NCBI GenBank assembly: GCA_018697195.1 | Contig: CM031864.1 | Span: forward strand, 12,582,809 to 12,646,808 | Source: Certhia americana | Lineage: Eukaryota; Chordata; Aves; Passeriformes; Certhiidae | DNA: 64,000 bases | Reading direction: 5' to 3' | Shown here: one piece after another, positions 27,136 to 38,300 of the stretch | Layout of the letters: each line of letters begins with the position of its first letter | Position numbering within the stretch: position 1 is the first letter of the stretch | Program-made: the position numbers and the translations under genes | Notes under the pieces: generated by a model | Database searches by the model: none | What the model saw: the letters and a program-made list of their open reading frames with translations, nothing else | Told to the model about the DNA's origin: nothing

Positions 27136-27183
27136 CTGTTGCTTTTTTGCAGCAGAACCTAAGGTGGAAGGTCTGGGAAGGCA
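27136..27183 (-). other. FUBP1: Candidate extra 48-nt FUBP1 exon beyond the stop exon
   Basis: On the minus strand the acceptor ATACTTCACAG precedes 48 nt that are followed by donor GTAAGCAC. Joined to FUBP1 exon 19 (which ends in phase 0) it reads 16 open codons, CLPRPSTLGSAAKKQQ. It would have to replace the GQ-stop exon. I know of no published isoform with it, so it is only a candidate. Confidence 0.25.
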
Positions 27184-28986
27184 CTGTGAAGTATAAATAA
27201 TTGCACTGTTTGCAATTAATAAAGATTTTATACCTTAAATGAATCAAAATCAACAGCCTCCATTTTGTGAATGATAAAGAATCCAGTGAATTTAATTTTC
27301 CTCAGTTTAGTACATAATAAATGCACCATTCTGTAAGGTTATCTACAAAATACCATGCAAAATACCTGAACTATTAAACTTAATACCCTACACTAAAGGC
27401 AGCAAATACTGTCCTCCTAGCCTTCTTCAAGCTACCAGCATAATTCCTAATTTTAAAAGGGATAAAAATAATTCCTTCTATTTCTACAGCACAATACATA
27501 CATTGCTGATTACCTGAAAAAACTAATTCAGTTTTCAAGCCTTAACTTTTACTTCTCTGTGTAGCCACCCTAAAAAAATTTATTCTCAAAGCAACAACAT
27601 GGTGTTCCAAAAATTAAAGCAATTAACAGTTACAGAATTCTTTAAAACATACCTACATCACTACATAACCGCAAACTATCTGAAGACAAAGACAACTCTG
27701 TCTAACAAGTGGTTCCAAAGACTTCAATGTTATGATATGCATACTTTAAAACACTGAATGACAACTGTCTCAGGAGTACTAATGAAAAAAACTCTTAGAT
27801 AAACAGAAACATGATTTTCTTTAGCTATTGCTAAAAGTTTCAGGAATACTTACCCACAAAAATCATACTATGTGTATGTATATATATATAAGCAAACCTA
27901 TGTTTCTGAATTAAGAAGCAATTATGATTTCCTAAGATACCAGCACTGTATTCCAACATAATATCACACAAGTACAGCATTTGCATTATGTGGAACATTG
28001 ACAAAAAGATACTGTTGCAGTTCATCAATTTGTCATTCTGATGTACTTACAGTGCAATGCTCCTTGAAGGAACAATCAAGGATGATACACAGCACAGTCC
28101 TCCTCACCCCTATAGAGCTAGTTCTATACTGGCTGGATCAAACCTGCACTTCAACAGACAATGGCAAGACAGACTGTAGTGCATGTAGTCTAATATATGC
28201 AAAGAGCCAATAAATATGCAAAGAGCAAACATAGGATTTCAAGAGAATCAGCTTTTTAGTATGAGCATTAGAGCAATAAGAAGTTTCAAGTATATATAAA
28301 AAAATAATCAGTTGATTCAAATACTTGAATATTTACAAAAAGAGAAGTTATCTGCTCTGCAGGAAGTTCTCAACCACTCCCACCACTCAAACAAAACAGC
28401 GTTTTAAGGACAGACGCAATTTCTGTAACTACTATGCATTACCACATTGACTTTTCTACACTGAATTTTGAAGTGGACTACCTTAAACTGAAGGCTTAAG
28501 CACATTACACTTAAAGCAAATTTTATAACTAGTCTGAAAAAATCCATAAAATAGTTATGCAGGAACAGTTTTGAAGTATTCAATTAAAAACAAAAGTTAT
28601 CTGTTATAGCAGCTGCACAGGTCTGAAACAGTGGTCATGTATAAAAGGAAATTTCACTGTTAATGCAATGGAAGTATGCCAAAAGATCATCTTCTTAAAA
28701 CACATGCAGTTTTAATCAAGTAGAAAGAAAATTAAGGTATCAAGATTACTGGTGCTAGGCAGCAAAATACAATGAATGAAAGAGATCCTCCATCTACAGC
28801 TATTCTGCAAGAGGGGAAAAACATGCTAATGACAAGTTTTCAAACTCAACAAGGTCTATGGGGGGAAAAAAAAAGACCCAACTCATTTGTGTACAGGTAC
28901 CTTGATTCAGCGTTGCAAATCAATCCTATAATCAATTCTGCATATACCCACATATCCAACTTACCGACACAGGAGGTTTCATATTA

Positions 28987-28992
28987 TTTATT
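28987..28992 (-). terminator. Candidate proximal FUBP1 poly(A) signal
   Basis: The + strand TTTATT reads AATAAA on the minus strand, about 320 nt after the FUBP1 stop codon, in the context TTTACAATAAATAATATG. This gives a compact 3' UTR and is the simplest main signal. Confidence 0.5.
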
Positions 28993-29311
28993 GTAAAGCA
29001 CAAAACAAGCATTTTAAAAGTGATAAAGTATACATTGAAAAAGTACATTTATATCACAAAGCATTGACCACATAATTGCAAATACATTTGCTGGAATGTG
29101 TACATCTACACTAATACTAAAAACAAACCATTTTTTCATTTCTACACAGAAATATTACCTCCTATCAGTAGTGATAGATATTTTGTACATTTTCAAAAAC
29201 ACTATTTTTTTAACCAAAATTAAGATCTTCATCAAGGCGTCTGCATCCATACATTTAACAAAGGTTTTTTCCCCCACACAATGAAGCAAATACTGTATTG
29301 TCCACTTCTTA

Positions 29312-29320
29312 TTATTGGCC
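29312..29320 (-). CDS. FUBP1: FUBP1 exon 20, terminal Gly-Gln-stop
   Basis: Only GGC CAA TAA is coding, after acceptor CTGCACAG. The ending ...PAPQGQ-stop agrees with the vertebrate FUBP1 C-terminus I remember. The 3' UTR follows, probably to about 28970. Confidence 0.9.
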   Translation of the reverse strand, partial: GQ

Positions 29321-32300
29321 CTGTGCAGAAGAGATACATAAGAGATACACAAAAAGTTAAAGAAAATCCTTTAAATCGAGCTAACTCAGGAGTGAAGCCT
29401 TTAAGAAAGAAAAATTGGTTAATGTAAATGGTGGTGGCTTCTTGCATGGTTTTCAAAACCCTGGGAGGAGAAAGTTTTTCTTTTTCTTTAAAAAAAAACC
29501 AAAAAACAATCACCAAACATATGGATAGATACAGAACTCAAGTTATCAGGTAAACAAAGTCATCTACTAATTATTCCGATAGCTATTTTGCTAGAAAAAA
29601 AGATGCATACCCCAAAGGAACAAAGCAGGAGACATGCAAAAAAATATCTACAACCACTGAGACGGAAGCCAGCCAAAAACCACTTTAAGACTGTACCTGT
29701 GGTGCTGGAGGATGCTGTGGCATTCCCTGTGGACTTGTCTGAGCGTAGTACGCTGCCTGCTGCCTGTAGTACTCAGCCCACGCTGCGCTGTAATCTGGCT
29801 GACCGCCCGGAGGAGCCCCAGCAGGGGCAGGAACAGCTTGACCTGCAAGTAATTACAATTACACAGCTCTGTTGTTGCAATAGAAGTGAGAAAATTTCAA
29901 GATCTCAGCACCTAACAAACATCACCTAGCAATATTCCTCCAAGGCTTTTAAAAACCTTGTGGCTGCTTTTTTTTAGCCTAAACACTTCTCCTATTATTT
30001 TAATGTAGTGATTCCCCATGTAAATCAAAATTGAGGAACTGTAAGAAGTTTTTTCTGCCTCTTGATTGATAATCATGAATCATGTTTAAGGCCTGCTGAC
30101 CTAAACCACCTAGACTAATTTTATTTTAGTTTACAGACTGCATTCATTAGCTCAGCAGATGCCAATTCATACGCTTCCCCAATTCTGGCATCCTTTATTC
30201 AATTACAAGTTAATAACGCAGGTTACGTTTTTCAAAAAGTGCAGCAGTTTCTGTAAACATTTACTCCACTACAGAATACAGTTCTGAAACTTGCTTTCAT
30301 GCTTTGTGGAAGTTCCAATCCTCTAGAAACAAGAGCATGCACAAATACACTCTTCCAGATAGCTCAGAATTACTTCTCCTTTCATCAGAATCAACTGACA
30401 GACTAAAATCCCAAATAGTGACAGACTGATTCACAGGGACTCCTCAGCATATTAAAAAAGCCAAGCAAAACAATCAGAAAATTACAGCCAGTCTTTCAGT
30501 TGTGCTGTTCCTCCACAGAAGATCTGTCACAGACATCGTTACTTGCTTTTCCCCCCAACCTCAGAAACACCAAATACACCCCTCTTAGTACCACTAATCT
30601 TACGATTTCTGGGAAGTGTTTTTGCAGTTACCACTACAAAACATAAGAGACTCTAAGCAAAGCAACACTCTCTATGCTCTACCTAAACATCTGTCCACAC
30701 ACACTTGTGCAGGCACCCAGAAAAAAGGGTTATACATAATGCTTCATTTGAAGTTCTCTGAACTTCCCAACCAAAACTTTTATTACTGTGCTATGACATT
30801 TTTGATTTACATTCTTAATGGGTTATTTTTCAAATCACATGTTCTACAGTCAGAATTAGAATAGTACAAAGAAAACACTACCTCTGTAAGTTTTTCTAAG
30901 ATACTAGGATAAAAAACCCAACAAAAACAAACCACATCACAACACCCTAGAGGAAATAAACCCACACAAAATGCAAGTCTGCACCCTGTATAATTCCATG
31001 TGCACCCAGCTATCTATTCAGTTATGAACAGAAAGGGGCAGCTTCCACATGGTAAGAGCTTGAAGTTTTCAATCCTACCTGAAAACACCTCACCTTTTAT
31101 TTCAATACAAGGCCACTGAGCAACTTGACTATCAAAAATTCTAATGAAGTGTTTTCTAGGGTACCAGACCCTGTTTTTTTAAAAAATACTTTAACAAAAA
31201 AAATTCACACGAAGACTCCTAGCTATCCACACTACTCCTACACGTGTGGTTCTAATCCTCTCAAAAACATGAAGTGCGAGCAGAGAATGTATTTGGCAAA
31301 GCACCATCCTGAAAACCATCAAAATACAACCTTCCATTTTCCAACTCTTTTACAACTTACACTGCAGATAAGCTCAGTCTATTAATCTTTTATTTTGGTT
31401 TATACAGTAATGGAATTTCTAAGAAAACTTAAATTTCTTCAAGTCTTTATAGATGTTATCACATTTTATAACTTGTAATTTACACTTCCGATCAATTATT
31501 TTCACAAAAAACCTACCTTTAATATGGTCACAAATTATCCCAGGATACACTTTTCACAACTTCACTATTTCTTTGAGATAATAACTGCACTAGCAAATTA
31601 TTGTCAGCACAACTGAATGTCAAAGATAAAGGATTTTTTGTGCATTATCACCAAAGAAGCTTTGGACATTCAGCCAACTATGTCAAGGCAGCACTGAAGT
31701 TCAAATAATAGAACAAATAAAGGAAATTTAACATCTGCTCAAAGATGTCAAATTGGAATTCTGTCCTGATGGGTACTTTAGGTGCACCATTTCCCTACTA
31801 AGTACTGCAAGTAGTTCTGAACCTACACATGGAATCCAGCCAAAGCTGGATTTAGTCAAAGCTTCCCTTCAGTGCAGAAGCTGCACAGAAGCAGCACCTG
31901 CTGGTTAATAGCCAAATTAAACAGGAACACTTCCTGAGAACCCTGACCAACTCCATAAGGAGGAAATACTCCTTTTAAGGAGGGCTGAGAAAGGAAACAC
32001 CAGCAGATTTTACAGTTCAACATTACCATGGGTTATTCTAGTAAGAGTAAACTGTTTTGTTTCTTCTTTCCTACTACAATGCTGAGGAATCTTTTTACAA
32101 ACACTTTCATTTCATTAAGGAATCCTGTAATTGTACGTCCAGCCCATATGGGAATGAATTCAAATGATAAATTTACAAATTCCAATAGTGACACACAGAT
32201 TTACTGATCATGACTTCATGTTTAGAGGGAACTGCTATCCATGAGAGACTTTTTGAGTATTTGCTACTCAAAGCAGTAGCCCCTGAAACTAGAGTGTGAA

Positions 32301-35300
32301 AAAGGAGGTGGACTTTGTCACTGTATTTTTGAGTCAGAAAACAGGTTAATATTCAAGTCACCGTTCACTGAAAAATACAGTGAAGTGCTCTCTGTGATTA
32401 GCAGTCATATCACATCAGTAGGAAGCCACTTTAAAAACACTACTACTGTTTGTGCATAGTCAGGACTGTTTTAGCATGTTCTCATCACTCATACTGGACT
32501 AAGAAAATCCAGACCACCAACTGCAATATTGCAATTGCAACAGGCAACTTGTTCAGCTTGCCACAAGGATTATCAAAATAGTTTTCTTCAGCAGCAAAAA
32601 AAGAACTGACTGAGCTCAGTAAGTCTGAGCTCCAGTTCAGCTTTCCCTAGCAATGTTTGGTGAAATCAGATGTGCTGTGAAAAATCTGAGTCGTGAAGGA
32701 ACAAGTGACTTGTAATTCCCATCCTTTGGAACAAGTTAAAGGGGACAGAAGATTACACTACTATAGGAAGCACAAATGGTACTGGAAAGCCTGGAGACCA
32801 CAAGAACTTGCTGATGAACATCCTTCTGTCCATCACGTCTTCTACTAATTCTTAACACTGTTGATGAGGTGGGGAAAACCAGCACCACTTAGCATTATGT
32901 CAATTCCAGCTGAATTTCTCTTTTCTTAGTGGCTTTAAAGAAAAATGGTATCTACCACAATAAGATTCTGCAGCAGTAAGTTCTCATGATTTAGTCATGT
33001 TACACAGGTCCAGCTATCAAGAGCTCTCCTTCAGACAAATGACTCAAGCCAAAGTAGAAACAGGAATTAAGATCAGAACTGCCCTCGTGTTCTTCCTCTT
33101 TGACTGTCTTGGCATTTTTTACATATTGCATTGTATAGCAGCTATTTTTATCTCCCAAGGTATTTGCTTGGTTCACACTCCTCTTTGGAATTGCTCCCAT
33201 AAACTCTATCCCAACACCTTATAACTAGTTATTATTTAATCTGAGCAAGTGCAATACTAGACTTTGATTTCCAAGACAGCAAATTAGAAAGATAGCAGAG
33301 CACCTGCCAACAAATTGTATTATTTTTAAAAAGTGAAAGCCATCCACAGGTTTGCGTTTCAGAATGTGAGCCAAACTACAGAGACAATAAATTGAAGAGA
33401 AATAGCTGAATGAACCAGGAAGAAGAAAAATGGGAAGGCATCTTAGAAATCACTTGTTTGGGAGTCGTAATTTTCTTAGTCTGATACACAGTTCTTGAAC
33501 TAAATACTCATATGTTTTCTGTAGAATTCATCACTTATACTGTGCCAAAATAAAGAATAAAGATAGTTAGGTCTTGGCAAATAATTATCAATACAGTAGA
33601 AGGCTGGTAAGAGGAATTAAGCATGTTATTAATCTTAAATCTGAATGCTTTTAATATTCCATGAGAAAACTGAGTGCAGCTGGAAGATGGCAGAACAGCC
33701 AGCAAAGCCTCCCATGCAAGCAAAGGTACATCCCAAACCAGGTGCTGCTGTATGTCTAATCAGACACCTGGCAAAGCACTGGCATTCCTAAACCCACTGG
33801 TGCTCAGTATCCAGCCCTCCATCACCTACAGTGTCCAGGGCAGGACACCATGGACAAAACATGACCATGATTTAAAAGGCAGTGACACCTTCTGCCAGTG
33901 CTTAAAACCACACACTCTTTCCTTACACACAAAACAATGAAATAATCAAGCTAACCAGCACATTCATTACATTTTTATTTAAAAAAGCTACCAACAACAT
34001 ATAACCTGCAGTTTAAACCTGGCTCTAGAGTGCTGCAAAGCAAATGTTATTTAAAAAAGGGCACAGTATAAACAAACACTAATTATGATGCATTAGTAAC
34101 CTGGAACACAGAAAGCAAGTACAGGAAAAAAACCCTATATGTAATCTGAAGAGAAATGGGAAACAACTACCAAATAAAAAAAACAACAGCTGCATAAAGT
34201 AGAACAAAGCTGAACTTCAAAACTTAAGAAAAGAACTTTAAAATACTCAGACTGAAACATTTAAAAGATGTTTCCCAACAATCAAAGACATCTTATTAAG
34301 TTTGAAGAATTTCTATAAAGCTGATTACTAGCCTGATGCCATGAAATACCTAAAACCAACACAAAATTAAACTCTGTTTCTCAGCAGTATTTGGTTCAGA
34401 AGGTACATGACTGTGCATTTCCATTTTGTGGGGGTTAAAACCTCCCATCTCAGCTAGCAAAATATGCCAGTCTCCTAAAACATTCCGCTATGAACGTGTA
34501 ACAGAAAACAACAGAAAAACCTCTGAACACTTACCCATTTTTTTGTAGTACTCCTCCCAGGCCTTGGTATAGTCAACCTGCCCTGCTGGTGCTGGATTTG
34601 GCTGATCCCCTGAATTACATTAAAAGTAGTTTTAAAAACAGTTTTAAACTAAGATTACTGGGGTTTGTTTCACACATAATCCAAATAATCAACTGAAATT
34701 TTCAGTAACAGTCCCACATGACATGACTCAAATCTGAGACTATAAACCTTTGTGGTACAAGCTACTACAATTTGAAATTACTACTAAAATGACATGTTTT
34801 CAAGATTCAGGAAATGCATACCACTAGTAGTACAAAATACTAAAATTTAAGTGGCAAGCCTCAGCCTGTCACAAGCATTAAAATAACAACTGAATAGCAC
34901 AATTGTAATTGTCCTAAAACCACTGGAAGTGATGCAACTGTTTAAGCAAATGACAATCAACAGCTTAGCTCATTATGTTTTTATTTATGACTGCTCTATG
35001 CAGTAATTAAGTCAGCCCATATTGCAGCAAAATTCTCTTTGGAGTATATTCCAAGATAAATACATTATGCTTGTTACTACTGAAATTAAAAAAAGCAATA
35101 TTTAAGCAATAAGCAGTAACTTCCAAGAAACCCAGCTACTTAAAATAAATTTACCCAACATAGGAGGACAACAATAAAAAATAATGGGGTATTTACACTC
35201 CAGCAATGAGAAATGTGTCCATTTCACTAAATATCTACCTTGCCCATTAGTTTGGGTTGTAGCTGGTCCACCAGGAGGGGCTGCAGGTGGTGGCTGTGCT

Positions 35301-38300
35301 TGCTGCTGATAATAGTGAGCATAATAAGCTGCCCACGCTGCTGAATTGGGATCTGTTCCTGGCTTACCTATGAAAACAGAACATGAGCATTTATAATAGT
35401 ACTACTATGAAGAGAATGCTGTCCTCAACTAATTCTGTCCTAGGCATTCCTATTTTCCTCCAAGGAAAAATCCATCTAAACAATATATCCATGTACATCC
35501 TTGAAGTGTTTTTTCTTTCTAGCATAAACTTTTCATCAGGTTTCAGACCAATGTACTGTACAAAGTGTACTTTCATAGAGCTGGTGAGATAAAATCACTT
35601 TAGAACCTTTACTACTACAATGCCACTTACTAATCTTACATGTGATAAACAGAAACAAGATTTTTCAAGTTTATTTAAACAGTCATGTTAATAAATGGTA
35701 GCAGCAATGAATCATTCTAGCACCAAACGATTTCAGTGGTTTTACTTTTGTTAGAACCTCACGCTAATGACACTGGCACCGGTGGAGGAGGCATGCCAAA
35801 TACATATTTCTGAAACAGAAGAATAAAAGACTTACTAGGTGTTTGCAATGCTTGTCAGTTAAACTTTAAGGTAACAGTAAAATAGAGAAACACAGCATTT
35901 TAAAAACCTGAATCCCCACACATGGCTATTAAGCATCACTGTTTACTTACAGCTTTTTAGTATAAAAAATAATAGAAACAGTTGCATCTTCTGCATCTAT
36001 CTCCATGGTTCCTTATTTTTATCTACATCTAGATAGGCCAATGATGCTGCTTCCTAGGGTTTTATTTCTCTGATTCTCACATTTAGCCTTTAGGAATGGC
36101 TTATTCTTGCTGAATCAGATTGATTACATTACCAGATTTGCAATCCACAATACCTGAAAATCTACTAGTAGAGAACATAATACATTTTACACAACCTGCA
36201 TATATTTGCAAACAGTATTTGCAGTCTGAAAGATTAAAAGTATCTGCAAAAAAATGCAGCCAAGTGAGGAGAGAATTTCACAAAAGGACATGGACAAAAC
36301 TGATACTTCAGATTAACTATACATGGGAACAGAAATACAGTCCTCCCTAAACATGAAACAGGTAAGGCAGTGAGTAATGGAAGATGAAGAAATCCCCTGA
36401 AAAAGGCATTCAAGAAGAAACCCAGAAAACAGAATTAATGCTAAATGAAATCCTGACAAAAGTCAGATGTAACCACTTCAAATGCACACTGAGGAAAAAA
36501 TGTTCACACACTACTTTCTCTTTTAAATTACAATCCTTCCATCAACAATAGTCAATTTAAACTAACACGTCCTATATTCTAAGGTTACCTGGAAATATCA
36601 AATAAGCCAACGCTCAATTCCCCCCTCTTTCTCCTCAGCTACTTCTCTAGAGTAGAAGAACACAGAGCTGGATTCATTAAATTTTCAAAATCTGACTGTA
36701 GTAACTAGCTCCTGTGACAGGGGCAAGCATAGTTCTGGAGAGAGCACCTCTGAAAAAAAGTACTAAATAACCCATTTGTTACACTGGAATGAATAACTAA
36801 GTGAAACTGAAGAAAATTCACCCAAAGAAATGTTAAGTCAAAAGAAACACCAACTTCAACTGCACGTAAGAGAATTTAATTACATTTTTAAGAAGTATCT
36901 ATCAAAAAACCCCACAAGTTACAGAATCATCAAGATGACATCAAGGGATTTATTTTTTTTCTCACAGACTTTCATAAATAAAAAAAAAAAAAGGTGGTGT
37001 GAAAAAGGCTGCAACATTTTAGCAGTGAAAAAGGCTGCAACATTTTAGCAGTGCTTCTGCATCCAATCCTTTTGCTATGCTGAGATTAAGTCAGGTTAAG
37101 CCATTTTACTCCTAAATGATGTCAGCAGGCATTTTAAATACTGAACCGAATACATGCAGAGCTACCTTGTGCAGAAGTTTGGGAACTAAAATCAGCAACA
37201 GCTCTTTGCAAAGACATAATATGATACATACATGGAGTCTCCTTCTCCACTAATGGAACCTATGTCAGGAACAGTGGCTATCAGAAAATAACTGTCATTT
37301 ATAACAAAAATAAAATTGAGATCTTTTGGCGTAAGTTCTGAGGAGATTCTGCCTCAAACAAATGAGGTACAACAGACTCAAGCATCTAGCCTTACCATGC
37401 CTTCTGTGGCTGATGCTCCATTTCCCCATATCCTCTAGTCCAACCAAAGGATGTAAACTTAAAGGAAAGCAAGATACTACAACTTTGGAAGTTGCAATTA
37501 AGTAAGAATTCCCAGTCTCAAAGAAACAGAAAAAGAAGAAACAGATTCTACAAAGACGGGTTTCAGAAGAAAATACAAAACTATTATAAGCAAAAGCTGA
37601 AAATACACAACCCTAACTAGTTTTACTGTATTAGCAGCAATTCATCAAAGTTTTAGCCCTCAAAAGGGACTCAAAATACATTGGTGAATCAGATTCTTGA
37701 AAGTAATTGTAATAGAACAAAACCTAGAACCATCATAGCATTAACTGCAAAAGGACAAATCAGTAAAGACAGTTTAAAATACAGTCATTTACTATTGGAG
37801 AAAAAAAAAAGACATCCGTATTACAGAATTTATGCGAAAACATCAATTTTAAGAAAACTGAACAGCACAAAATCAGTGAACCAAGACTTGCAAAAAGTAC
37901 CATAAATAGTGATGCAGTATCAAAGCATTTGTCAAAAAGCATACTCCAGCTGTAACAATTAAATTTCAACATTTCACAAGTCACACACGAAAAGTGCAAA
38001 ACGTAAGTAAACTGACAATCAGTGAAAAAAAGCCAGAAAACAGGAACTTTTCAGCTTCGTGAGTGTAACACGAGTGAACTGTACAATGCATATACTTGTA
38101 AGGACAGAATGGATGTACTTGAAACATACCAGCACTACAGTACAGCTGTGCATTTCTTACCTGGGTCTGGTGGGTTTGGTGGCTGCCAGTGTGGATAAGC
38201 ATTTCCCCATCCCTGTGGAGCATATGGAGCTGGAGGACCACTGGAAAAGATCGAGCCATAGACACACAGTGAAAGGCAGTCCCAGGCTCACCCCACACAA

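Larger units (their letters stand above)
23901..28986. other. Convergent interval or long FUBP1 3' UTR
   Basis: About 5 kb between the NEXN tail and the proximal FUBP1 poly(A) signal. On the minus strand it may be an extended FUBP1 3' UTR ending at an AATAAA read from 24605 to 24600. It holds an AAC repeat (about 26355-26370), an A-rich purine tract (26906-26945) and a 48-nt exon-like element on the minus strand (27136-27183). Open frames here have no recognisable product. Confidence 0.5.
35368..38160 (-). other. FUBP1: FUBP1 intron 16
   Basis: 2.8 kb intron containing the candidate cassette exon (35763-35809) and a 26-bp tandem duplication (36999-37050). Otherwise AT-rich unique sequence. 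Confidence 0.6.

Noticed and set aside
29588..29929. 113-codon plus-strand frame
   Set aside because: Antisense shadow of FUBP1 exon 19.
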